From Trematomus loennbergii (Eukaryota; Chordata; Actinopteri; Perciformes; Nototheniidae): a stretch of DNA of 64,000 bases. This document shows positions 12,673 through 22,800 of the stretch, in pieces. The notes under the pieces are model-generated. The model saw nothing but the letters and a program-made list of their open reading frames with translations. It had not been told where the DNA came from and searched no databases. A program made the translations under genes and the position numbers. The stretch is taken from NCBI GenBank assembly GCA_012861695.1, contig JAAOOA010000524.1, positions 1,116,001-1,180,000 on the forward strand, written 5' to 3'. Within the stretch, counting starts at the first letter, position 1, and every line of letters begins with the position of its first letter.

Positions 12673-15600
12673 TATAAACAGTAAACACATACTGTATATA
12701 CACAAAAAACAGTGCATATATAAAAACTTTCCCTGTAATAGAGAATTAGATTTTATGATTTCTCCATAAGTTACAATAAACCACACACACACACACACAG
12801 TACATCCCTTGCTAGAGGGGGACCAAAAAGAATAACCTACTACTAAATTGACCTATTTTTCATACTTATTTTGGGATTCACTAGAACATAATGTGCTTGT
12901 TGATTTGTCTAAAAACAGGGGTGTCAAACTCAAATACACAGTGGGCCAAAATAAAAAAATCGGTACTAGTCGAGGGCCGGACTGGTTCAATGTTTATTGC
13001 AGAACTTATTGAAATGAACTTATTGCACATATTAAACCTGGAACTAACAAAGCTTAATGATTGCCTATAAAAACAACATTAAATAATCAGTAGCATTCAT
13101 TTCTTATGGCTCGATCGGCAGAGTCATTTCTTATGATTACATTTTCCCACAGGCCAACAACAGCTTCAAAAAACTATTTCCCTCAAAGAACAAACCAAAC
13201 ATGCCCTGTTGTCGTGAGAAAAAAAGTGCAGAAGGAAATATCCATGTAAACTCAGTTGCTGCTCTGTGATGCTAGTTCAAGCCAGATACTTGGCATCTCA
13301 TCTTGGGTGCAAGTTCATCAATGTTTGGGGTCAGGCTCTGAGCTGAGGAAACCCTCAGGATTGATGAAGGTGTGCGTGCAATATACCGGCGGGCCAGATC
13401 TAATAGTAATTACAAATTATCCTGCGGGCCGAAATTAAATCCACCAGGCCTGATTTGGCCCCCGGGCCTTGAGTTTGACACATGTGGTCTAAAACAATGT
13501 GTAAAATAACATTAACACCATCTGGCAATTCTCACTAACAAAGTTGCTTTCTCAAACTTCCTCATCCTATAAACACACAGGGACCACAGTCTAATCAAAC
13601 CGTTGTCTCCGGTATTTTTTTTTGCTGCTTTCGTAATAAACTAATTCTTGTTGCCTGTGTTTCTCAGCCGGAGTGTGTTTGGCACAGAGAGTGGGATGTC
13701 CGCAGCACAAGCACAGCAGGCCCTGCCTGGGATGGCTCAAGGATTTGGAGGTGAGGGAACCTTCTGTTTTCTGATGGTTTGTGACTACTGTTCTCCAAAT
13801 AAAGAATCTGTGATCATTCAGAAAGTTAATTGGGAAACGAGAGGAAATCCCAGCAGTGTAATTACAGCTACACTCAGTGGGTGGGAATCGGCAGTTGACA
13901 ATTCTGTTCAATTTTGGCATTAGTTTTTGTGATGCCAAAGACGAGATGAAGAATTTAATCTTTAAAGAAAATGGGCTATAACGTTTTATTGCAAGTTGTT
14001 GCATAATGTACAAAGCTTTTTTTATTCATATAAGATACATATTTACAGATAAGGTGCAAGGCTTGAAGCATAAACGGATATGGTGCAGGGTTTAGGCATT
14101 ATAAGTTAAATACAGTCTTAATCAATATTAAATACAGAAGTCAAAAGGGGCATTACATTTTTTTGCTGATGCTTTTATCCAAAGCGACTTACCTCAATAC
14201 CTTGGAGCAAAGAATATCTGTCCTGTGAATCATTGCTTTGGTTTTACCATGTTAACGAGCCATCACTGTTCTGTGTAACCCTCTGTACATGTTTGGTGAC
14301 CTCATACCTCTCTCCAACAGCTCAGTCAACCAATCCGTTTGTAGCGGCCCCGGCAGCCCCTCCCACAAACCCCTTCCAGAGCAACGGCAGGACGGCCCAC
14401 ATGGCGGCAGCGGCGGCGGCGGCAGCAGCAGGTGTGTTTGTGTGTGTTGGTGTGTTGTGGTGCAATGCTACAGAATCACAATCAAATGTATGCAACAATA
14501 TCATAAATTCAAGTCATTTTTAGCACAGAGGCAACCGATCAGGGAAAAATTGGAAAACGTTAATATAGAAAAGTGCTGAAAAGTAATTCTGCCCACTGTG
14601 AAAATGGGCATCCGCCGTTAAGTGGCGTGTGTGTGCCAGAGATGTGAAAGTTACAGCAACTAAACAGCAGAGTTTCAGTTTTCTGTCTGATTGCTCTTGG
14701 CATGCTGCACAGGCCTGATGGGGGTAATTCATGGGCAGGGTTACCCCCCACCTATGGTAGGTTCACTTCTGCTCTCCTGTGCCTTGCGTTGCAGTGCTTT
14801 CTTCTTCCTTCAGCATATCTATCAGGAACATGTTGACAGTCAGAATAAGGGTGTAATTCAGTTTAAAAGGATGTACAGAAACACTTTTTGGAAAACTATG
14901 AAAATGAAGAGAGGTGATTGAAGATGAGAAATTATTGTATATGTATGTATAAATGTAAATGTAAGTAGGAATAACTTGCACAATGACTTAAAGGACAATC
15001 ATTGATCAAGTAAGGGGTGGGAATTAATAAGCATTTGCTTCATCCTACTCCCTTTCGGACACATATGATTTATTTTTTTATTTTTTTATTATTATTATTA
15101 TTAATATGAAGATTTTTTTGTTGTTGAATATATAAATATTATCGTGAATGTGGATAAATACTGTATTTTAACAATACGGTATTCTGTTTTTTCACATTTG
15201 TTATTTTTTATTTGTTATTTTTTAATCTGTTCGAAATTAAATTAAATATAGAGAATATAATGTTATTAAGAATTGTCATGACATGTTGGGTTCCTCAACA
15301 CCTTCCTTTGGTCAGTTAGGTACAGGCTTAAACTCTTTGCTGCTTTTCGAAGACATTCATCTGTAATCACTATTTGTTCATCCTCACTCATTTAAGTTTA
15401 CTAAATGATTCGAAAAAAAATATGAGTGCTTTGCTTCCTAACAAACTAATGTCATAGCACATTCATTTTTAGATGTTATAATGTCTTATGTGCGAGTGTG
15501 CTTTAAAAGGCTGTCATAATTTTTTATGCCTGTTGACTGACTGTCCTGCTTTGTTGCAGCATCTTTCGGCACAGGCTCCATGAGTATGCCCGCTGGATTT

Positions 15601-17369
15601 GGGAATGTGGCAGCCTTCAACCTCCCCACCAGCTTCAGTGGAACATTCCAGCAGCCTTTCCCCGGGCAGGCCCCCTTCCCTCAGCCCCCGGCGTACCCCC
15701 AGCAACCCAACGGTGTGTGTTACTGTGTGCATCATGTAGATATAGACGTATCTGTAATAACAACTACACGGAATTTCAAGCTTGCAAGGGTTCTGACATT
15801 ACTGTATGCACCTCCATCGATTTGAAATGCCACCATAGGTTTGTTTACTTAAAGGGACCTATCATGCAAAATGCACTTTTGTACGTCTTTTATACATGAA
15901 TATGTGTCCCCGGTTTTCCAGGGAACTCACCAAGTGTCAGAAAACACAACCCTCTCTATTTTCCTCCATACCCAAATCTCTAAAAAAGGGGCTGCAACGG
16001 ATCTGATAAAAACTGATCCAGATTTGAACACTGTCCTGACGTCAGGACGGTGGCGCTACGGCTATTGGGCCAACTCCACCAATCAGGAGGAGACAGCCAC
16101 GGCCATTGCCGTTCGTAAGCGCGGGAGAGGCTGTAGTACATATGCCAGGCCTGTAGATGGTGCTGTTCTCACTGAATCTGCCCTTGCAAAAACAGCTAAA
16201 AAATGTCAAAATGAGGCATGGCTAAAATGCATGATCTGTTTGGTATTTAAAAAAAAAAGTCTAAATATGCCTTATATAGGTATGGTCCTACACTATATTA
16301 TTCAAATATAGCATGATAGGTCCACTTTAAATATGAGTAAAGGATTCCCAGAGTCAAAACCAAACACTGAGAAGCAGCGTTCTGCTATTATGCTCCAAAT
16401 ATCTGAAGCATAATAACTACCAGAAAATCTCAGAGACTTTTCTTTTTGCTGCTGCCTTTTATTTAACCAAATAACTATCATCTCACACTTTACCCATCTT
16501 ATTCTATTTGAACTTGTTTGATTTGTTTTCTCTTGGCTTTTAAATTACTCTTTTAAATAAAATGTTATGTGTTTCTTTAAATGTTTTTTTTAAAGCATTG
16601 TCCTATTGTTGAAATGTTCCCTAATGATAACGTACCTGTGTTTCAGGCGGAGGATTTGCAGCCTTCGGCCAGGCCAAGCCCGTTGGCACTCCATTCGGAC
16701 AAACAATGTCCGGACCTATGATCTCCAGCAACCCCTTCCTGGTTAGTCAAATATCTTTATTTCTTGTAGAAACAATTTAGTTATAATACTCCTACAGTAG
16801 AATGAAGGGGCTTCTGTCACATTAGCATTGGCTGTTGTTGATGGAGGCTGTTACCTTATTACCATAGGTTTTAGTTATATTAAAAAGACCAATTGATTGC
16901 AAAAAACTAGAGCTGTGAAATGAACGCTGCAAATTAATCTCTTAGTTAATGGTGTAAATAATATGTAAAGAGTGCACAGACGTCCCTGCAGTAATATTGC
17001 CGACATACACCTCTGACTAGTTATATCACTCTCAGTCACTTATGCAAGTAAAGTATGTTAAAAAGTTTAATTTAAACCAATAAAGTAATTTTTAAAACCT
17101 CATAGTATGTACTTTTCCAAGCAAATATTGTTTTTAATTGTTCTGACGATCTAATGCTTTCAATTTACGTCAATATAGCCCTAGAAGAAGCACTAGTGGT
17201 TGGAATATATACTCTTTGATTGTGGATTTATGTTAACTCTCAAAACTAGAAATCAAAGTTATTAGTTACTCCTTCTGATTGTGTGTTTGTGTGTCCTTTG
17301 ACCTTTCAGGGCGCGGCTCCGTCTGCTCAGTATCCAGCAGGAGGCTCTTCAACAAACCCCTTCTTATAG
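1296..17369 (+). CDS. agfg1: AGFG1, ArfGAP with FG repeats 1 (5' partial, 12 coding exons)
   Basis: Product: an FG-repeat ARF GTPase-activating adaptor of endosomes/clathrin vesicles, also known as HRB/RIP. The zinc-finger ArfGAP exons lie upstream of the window. Exons read by frame and splice sites: 1296-1411, 3147-3311, 4204-4375, 5225-5344, 7662-7733 (cassette), 11152-11902 (interrupted by a transposon), 12450-12621, 13668-13750, 14321-14431, 15560-15712, 16647-16741, 17310-17369 (TAG stop). The first exon encodes the end of the ArfGAP domain (VCKRIWLSLYDDR...FLQEKYEKKRW). Later exons encode FG/NPF-type repeats: FANFDAFG, FAHFDNFPK, DRYAALAELDTVFG, STNPFV, TNPFQ, and a C-terminal STNPFL. 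There is a 7-Gln run near 4235-4256 and an Ala-rich run near 14404-14430. One base appears to be missing in the C run at 3299-3304: phase 2 at that exon's end does not fit the SPVV start of the next exon. Two more frame breaks lie in the interrupted exon. Identity is very sure; exact mRNA is less sure. Confidence 0.95.
2095..3085. repeat. Interspersed repeat; inverted relative at ~23490-24165
   Basis: GTTTGTTGTAAAAGGATCAG (2539), AAGCTGTACTGTTCTGTAGG and GGTTCATTTG motifs recur in reverse order and complement at 23700-24110 in slc19a3 copy 1 intron 1. A SINE-like or LINE-tail repeat is inserted at about 2155-2450. Class not recognised. Confidence 0.55.
2155..2450. repeat. SINE-like / L2-tail repeat
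   Basis: Typical fish repeat: ATGGACTGTACTTATATAGC, CAAAGCGCTTTACA, CATTCACCCATTCACAC, a GATCGAACCC block and a CGCAGCCACAGTCGCC end. Nested in the larger 2095-3085 repeat. Confidence 0.65.
3838..4090. repeat. LINE 3'-tail fragment (L2-like)
   Basis: CTCAATCTCAATCTCAATC followed by TTTATTTATATAGCAC and CCAAAGTGCTGTACA, then A-rich sequence. The 41493 LINE starts the same way. Intronic in AGFG1. Confidence 0.6.
5858..6001. repeat. Short SINE-like repeat, shortened copy
   Basis: TTAGACGCTTTTATCCAAAG followed by CGACTTACATACTCAATACT, GTGTCTTGCCCAGGGACACA and a CACTGCGCCACACG end. A fuller copy is at 60224-60390 and a stub at 14160-14210. This copy lacks two short internal segments present in the 60.2 kb copy. 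Confidence 0.7.
6695..7406. mobile_element. Long-TIR nonautonomous DNA element
   Basis: TAGAGTGCC at 6695 and GGCACTCTA ending at 7406. Arms of ~150 bp are inverted copies, sharing e.g. GGAAATAAGGTCTGTGGTTG (left) and its complement (right, near 7290). Related partial copies appear near 9845-10200 and 37310-37720. No ORF of note. Confidence 0.7.
7662..7733 (+). CDS. agfg1: AGFG1 72-bp cassette exon
   Basis: CCAG before 7662 and a GTAAGT donor after 7733 bound a 72-nt exon with phase 1 on both sides, so it can be included or skipped without changing frame. It encodes AFTVLSSSRSLGEFAPALP followed by LQVAH. As I remember it, a human AGFG1 isoform carries a closely similar 24-residue insert (…LSSSCSFGEF…PLQATHS). 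If so, the optional exon is conserved from fish to mammals. Transcript data would decide how often it is used. Confidence 0.8.
7872..9459. mobile_element. DNA element with GGTCTTAAAA motifs, carrying a nested LINE
   Basis: Starts CAGGGTGTCCGCAGGGTCTT and ends CTGCATATACCCTG. GTAAC flanks both sides (7867-7871 and 9460-9464). A truncated relative at about 180-281 shares AAGTGGCGATGAGGTCTTAA with no insertion, whereas here a LINE splits that motif at 8315/9376. Confidence 0.7.
8316..9375 (-). mobile_element. 5'-truncated L2-like LINE, reverse-transcriptase C-terminal part
   Basis: A minus-strand ORF of 259 codons (9228-8449) has the fish LINE hallmarks LSSRLDYCNALLYGI-like (FISSRLDYCNALLYG), LNRLQRVQNAAARLLT, LHWLPVSHRIQHKLLVLTYK and RSFGDRAFSVAAPKLWNSP. 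It continues into a G/C-run-interrupted 3' part and an AATAAT tail at 8316. Its exact insertion site is shown by the empty copy near 190. Possible genus: L2/Maui clade. Dead copy. Confidence 0.88.
11152..11902 (+). CDS. agfg1: AGFG1 FG-repeat exon interrupted by a hAT-type insertion
   Basis: The left part (11152-11282) encodes ANASFAHFDNFPKS and ends in ...AGREAVQ. The right part (11821-11902) encodes STSLPADKYAVLADLDN and ends at donor CAAG|GTAACC in phase 1. Human AGFG1 has FAHFDNFPKS...SQS...ADKYAALANLDN in one stretch. Between the halves lies a 530-bp transposon flanked by CTGTACAG on both sides. Removing the element and one target copy joins the halves in one frame (GAA GCT GTA CAG AGT ACT). 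Two single-base frame breaks are also needed to read the left part: the G run at 11162-11166 has one G too many (or acceptor GTAG at 11152-11155 is used instead), and one C seems missing near 11239-11244. The exon is phase 1 on both sides, so skipping it also keeps frame. Confidence 0.8.
11283..11812. mobile_element. Nonautonomous hAT-type element inside an AGFG1 coding exon
   Basis: The ends are exact inverted repeats: CAGGGCTATTCAAT at 11283 and ATTGAATAGCCCTG ending at 11812. An 8-bp target duplication CTGTACAG flanks it (11275-11282 and 11813-11820). CAGGG ends plus 8-bp duplications are typical of hAT transposons. No transposase ORF is present. The interior is AT-rich with a T run (near 11361) and a palindromic GGGTTTCGAACCC near 11470. 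Confidence 0.93.
12620..12670. repeat. CA microsatellite
   Basis: (CA)n directly follows the GTGAGACC donor of the AGFG1 exon ending at 12621. Confidence 0.9.
12915..13486 (+). mobile_element. Nonautonomous hAT element, family A copy 1
   Basis: ACAGGGGTGTCAAACTC at the left and GAGTTTGACACATGTG at the right, with a perfect 8-bp target duplication GTCTAAAA (12907-12914, 13487-13494). Close copies lie at 45997-46576 (same orientation) and 61532-62125 (opposite). Confidence 0.9.
14160..14210. repeat. SINE-like stub
   Basis: Only the GCTTTTATCCAAAGCGACTT block of the family at 5858 and 60224. Confidence 0.5.
15849..16330. mobile_element. TTAA-flanked MITE
   Basis: TTAAAGGGACCTATCATGC at the left and GCATGATAGGTCCACTTTAA at the right are near-perfect inverted ends with TTAA as the outermost bases, as for piggyBac/Kolobok-type insertions. 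A similar element is at 63147-63633. Confidence 0.75.
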
Positions 17370-19001
17370 CGATCCCTCCGCTCCGCTCCACTACAGGGTC
17401 AACAACTGGCGCGCTTGCACCTATTGCACCGTTTGTTTCACAAGTAGCTTTAAACACAATGTTTGTAAGGATTTGTATTTTCTATCGCAGTTTGTCACAA
17501 GGGATATGACAGAGCATCATGCTGACACTGTCCATGGCTACAAAACAAAGTGATGGTGTGTGCAGAGGGAGAGGACGGTCCCCCCCTTCTCTATTTAACC
17601 TGTGAACTGGCCTGGCCTCGACTGAAACACAATGTATAATCAAACTGGCTGAAAACTAAGTTATTGTAACAGTATATCCCATTCGTTTGCTGCAACTTTG
17701 TACATAATTCATTTTTCTTTTAGCGCTTTTGTGCATATCAGTATTTGTATCTAACACACAATATTTGTTCAGACAGATCCGTTGCTTCTTGGTAAGTTAA
17801 TGGGTACCGCCACTTACTGTATTTGTGAAGAACCAACTGTTTAATTGTGCGGGTTGCTTTTTAGGTAAACTGTTGCCTACGGTGGCCGAGAGGTGCCGAC
17901 GTGCTTCAGCGGACCAAAACATTTCGCACTGCAACCACAAAATCGAAGCAAATGTTTAAACACAAATGTGCCAAAACACATGCAAGTGAAGAAATATCTT
18001 TACCAACTTGACGAAACGTGCACCGGGTTTACTAAAAAAACGCTGCATATACAAAATGCTGCAAGGAGCTCAAAACTCATCGGAAACCAGGGGACACTAA
18101 AAAGTGACGCACACAGCTGGGACCGGAGAGCTTGTGGACGTTCGGGATTATAAAGTTGGCATACTGTCACTGTTGAGAGTTTAGTCTGTTTCATAATTGT
18201 TAGTGTTTTGTCAGTGTATTCGAAATAAGTCATAAGATTGACTTTATTGATCCCAATTCAGGAGATGTTTTCGTCACAGCAACATGTGAACAAGACATAA
18301 TGTGAAAATAAAAAAAGGAGAAGCTAAACAAATATACACATACAATAAAACTAACTATACAAAAATACACATATTGACAGTGAAATATATATATATCTGT
18401 AAATGACTAAGTTAGCTACGTTGGCTAGTTAGCTTAGAGCAAATCGGCATGTCTTAAGTTGGTGAGAGGTTTCTTCATTTGCATGTGTTTGCACATTTGT
18501 GTTTTTATATTCACATCATTTTTGGAAACTGCAGCTTGCTTCCCCCTAATGGAAATGTGTTGGGTCGGTGTAACGCGTTTGCACCTGTCGGCCGCCGTAG
18601 GTCTCCCATAAGAATAAGAAAAAAACCCTATTCTGTTTGCGAGAGATTAAGAAGTGTCTGCGTCGTCAGGGACGGGCGGGGTCTCATTTCTCTTGCCTCT
18701 TCCCCTCCTGCTGACAGAGGGTCACAAAGCTTCTGAAATCCTGTCGAGAATGGCTGCTGGGCTGAAAACCACTTGCATTAGGGTGTTAGAGAATTTTAAG
18801 TTAATGTGTAAATATATACAGTATATATATATATTAAAATGAATTTTAAATAAGAAGAAATGACCAAACCATTCATTTATTGATGTATGGAGAATCGTGT
18901 ACATTTGTTTTGTATATATATATAGATATATATATATATATACATATATCTGCAAAGTGAAATCCCATGTATTCAATTTGTGTTCGTCACAGTCCGGAGG
19001 G
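17370..19001. other. AGFG1 3' UTR and convergent intergenic region
   Basis: This is the stretch between the AGFG1 stop and the 3' end of slc19a3 copy 1. The first ~500 bp is probably AGFG1 3' UTR. It then holds a repeat with CTACGG ends (17878-18600). Past that, 18601-19001 holds TA-rich sequence (18818-18950) and a minus-strand AATAAA candidate near 18875 that could end slc19a3 copy 1. I see no other gene. Confidence 0.5.
17878..18600. repeat. Repeat with CTACGGTGGCCG inverted ends
   Basis: CTACGGTGGCCG at 17878 and CGGCCGCCGTAG at 18600 are inverted apart from one base. A diverged relative lies near 29770-30000 (CTACGGTGGC...). It contains a LINE-tail-like TTTATTGATCCCAATTCAGG near 18243. 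Confidence 0.55.
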
Positions 19002-19652
19002 TCATTTCTGACGGCAGCAGTGGACTCTTTGTTGCGTCTCAAATGGTAAAAAGTCCCCGAAGTGAGAAACGACAGCGATGAGTGAGAAGTAGCTGGCGCA
19101 TATGGTGAACTGCAACAAAAAAACAGACCATCACTTCATCTGCAGAAGACCTGAGTGACATTTTCTGATCTGCCTCCTCACCTGAGGAATGATGCCCAGG
19201 CCCAGCCCTCTGCTGTCCACCACCACAGAGGTGATGATGGTCTGCAAAGCCAACGCTCCAAAGTTATTCACTCCAAACACCAGAGCATACCTCTCCATCG
19301 TCAGGTCGGCTGCAATCTGGTACCTAAAGGGAAGGATTGTTTACTTAAATGCACGATTTCCTGTTCTGCCTGCAATAATAAACACGTCTCCCTTTTTTGA
19401 TAAGACACCTCTTACATGGCTATTGTTATCAGCAGCATGTACAGGCACTTGAATACGATGTAACCGGCGTAGCAGACCCAGATGTTTCTGATGAAGGTCA
19501 TGAGGAAGAGTGCTGCTGCTCCGAGTCCAGAGAAACCCCCGAGCCAGCCAGCTCCCCACTGATCCCACCTCACCTCCGTGAAGCCGATACCGTACGCTGT
19601 GGCTGCTCCTGCAAAACACACCCATATGGTTTTTACTGAGAAAATGGGTTTG

Positions 19653-19687
<35 letters not shown>

Positions 19688-19692
19688 TAATA

Positions 19693-19730
<38 letters not shown>

Positions 19731-19826
19731 TATTAATATATATATATATATATATATATTAATATATATATATATATATTAATATATATATATATTAATA
19801 TATATATAATTAATAATATATATATA

Positions 19827-19886
<60 letters not shown>

Positions 19887-22800
19887 TATATATATATATA
19901 TATATAAAAAGGGCTTTGCAGCTATATATATATATATATATATAGCTGCAAAGCCCTTTTTGTAATCAGTGACATACTTTGAATATGGTTTAATAGAATA
20001 ATTTAAATATTTTTAGCTTTTTTATCTTAGTATTAGAATTACTGGTAATTTACTTCAGTATTTTATTTTTATATGAGGGAAAACATACTTTTTGCTGAAC
20101 CACATTGCTTAGAAATTCAGACTTTACACACAAAAATATGAACTGCATGAAATATTAGTTTTAATGTAGATGAAACACCAATATTATATTTAATTACCCA
20201 AGACAATGAGTGAGTTGACATCAAATTATGTCATACTAAGCAAAAAAAAGCTATTTTGATAATTGTTTTCTTCACTTGTTCAAAATAATTTCATAGTTCT
20301 AGCTTATCAAACATGAATATTTCTGCTTTCCTGCAATGGGTACTCTTACAACTTCAACTACGTTTTCCTGGTCATACTTTAACTGAAGTACCATTATCAA
20401 TTATGGATCTTCACATGTAATGGACATGTGATTTGATTTAAGCAAAGGATCTGCATACTTTCCACTGGATGTTGCTCACCTAACAGGTTGGACACTGCCT
20501 CCACGCCTCCATTGTAGATGCTGCCATTTTGAGAAGGCTGCACATGCTCCCACAGAACCTGCCATTTACATTACTCAGATAATTAAGTAGAGGCACAAAA
20601 TACCAATATGAACCTGAAAAGAGCATACTAGGGCCCCATTTAAAGGGCTCACTATGCAAACCAAGCAGGTGTACAGCTGAACATTTTCGTTTTCTTGCTT
20701 TGACAACTGACCTGCACATAGTTGGCTGTCTGGTTGTAGCCGCAGGTGGCCATCGCCCACCACACTGACCAGTAGAGCAGCTGTCTGGAGGAGTAGCACT
20801 GGAGGAAGTCCCTCCACAGCTGGAGGAGGACTTGGCTGCAGCTTCCCGCACCAACCTCAGGTCCTTATCCTTTTCATCAACTCCTTCTCCTGCTTCTTTC
20901 TCCACCATTTCATCTCTTGGTTCCTCCAGGGAGACCTTCGCTCTCCATGAGTGTTCTGTTGAATCCACAGTCCAGTCTCCATGCGTCTTTGTCCCCTCTG
21001 TCACTGTTTTATTTCTGTGGAAAAACATGCTCTGCCGTGGCATTGGCAGGAGGCAGGCCACGAGGAGAGCGATGGAGGTGAGAACCAGAGTGAGCACCAG
21101 GATGTTGTCGTAGGACATGAGCTCGAAGCTGAGCAGCAGCTGGCCCAGCACGGAGCCCACGGTGTAGCCCAGCAGCTGCACACTGCGGCAGTAAGACGTG
21201 GCCTTCCTGTAGCGCTTCAGATCCACCACACTGTAAGGAAGAAATGCAACATGACATGACAATCCCAACAAAGCACAATGTAACCCCCTGGTACCTCCCC
21301 GTATTCAAACCCTTTTCTTGAGTGGAAGTACCAATGCATTGATGTCAAGATACTCCATTACAAGTTTTACATTCAAAATCTTTAAGTAAAAATACAGAAG
21401 AGTATCATCAGCAAAGAAGTTGAAACATTTTCTCCATATGTGATATATTATATATCTGACATGATTACATTTTAAATATTGTTGAATCAAGTAGCATTTT
21501 ACTGTTTGAAATGCACATATTTTATCTCTTTGTACCTTTTACAGTTATGTCAATAGTTTTGTCTATAGACACATTATGTTTAAAGTTTATCATGTGTTAT
21601 ATTGCAATATCTTCATCCGTGAAGTAACTAAAGCTGTCGCATATAGGAAAAGAGTAGTGCAACATTTAGCTCACCTGATGTAGAGGTATAAAGTAGCCTT
21701 AAATGGAAAACCTTAAGTAAAAATAACTCAAACTTCTATTTAAAGATGATATGCTCAATTTCAGGTTCATATTTGTATTGTGTGCCTCTACTGTGACAGT
21801 CCATGTAAACATTTATAAAAAAAACATATACTTTTAAAAGACTTAAAATGGTCAAAACTCAAGAAATGGTGTTAATCAAGGATGGTACAGTGGTGGTATG
21901 AATGTGGCTTTCTGTCAAACACCTTGATAGCTCTCTTGTACAGCTGTTCTATGGGTTTCAGGTTTGTGGCACAAGCTAACGACCAGTTTGTCAAACAGTA
22001 TTCAATGTGGGATAGAATCATACAGTGGAGGTATGACTTTGCAGCATTGACAGTTAAGAAAGGTCTGATTTGTTCAACATTTTGCAAGTTGAATTTAACG
22101 GTATGGATACTTTCTTGATATGTTTCTTAAAAGTCAGTTCGAGTCCATTATGACTCCAAGATACTTGAAGTGGGGGACTAGTTCTATTTCTGCTCCGTTT
22201 AAAAACACTTTAAGTACAGTACTTGAGTATACTGTACTCAGTTACTTTCGACCACTGCCAGTATTGGTGCCTTGCTCTGCATGTTCAAGCCGAGATTATG
22301 AGTCACGAACCAACCAGACAAATCAGGATTTTATCTTTAATGTCCTTGCATTATCAGCAGTAATTGCAGCTTTATTGTGCTGTTTCATTTAGATTAGATG
22401 ATTGTAAAGATAATATCAAAAATATCCGTATGGTCAGTCAGCAATAAGCATAATGTCAAAAAAGGTGCAAGACTTTTTTAGTTGTCAGATGTTACAAAAC
22501 AGACACTCAAATTTGTATTTAAAGTTGATATTATGCTCAATTTCAGGTTCATATTGTATTTTGTGCCTCTACTGGGACATGTCTCTAAAAACTTTAGGGT
22601 TGTAGCCTTTGCAGACCATTTACATGCACAAAACACCTATAACACACTAGGAAAACCCAAGAAGCATATAGGGCCTCTTTAAGTGCAGTCCGGGGCGCCG
22701 CCAGGGATTTTGGGCCCCATGAAAAGATATCACATTGGTTACTTAAACATTTCTTTCTTAATGTTCTAAAATTGTTTGGGCCCCTGTCAGTCACGGGCCC

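Noticed and set aside
20575..20817. 80-codon minus-strand ORF inside slc19a3 copy 1
   Set aside because: Wrong frame of the exon at 20712-21230 running on into the intron. The conserved frame is the one with [15 protein letters not shown].
21305..21490. FADDT in a minus-strand ORF, like a reverse-transcriptase catalytic motif
   Set aside because: The surrounding text is the common TACTTTTACTTAAG-type fish repeat, with no palm-domain residues around it.
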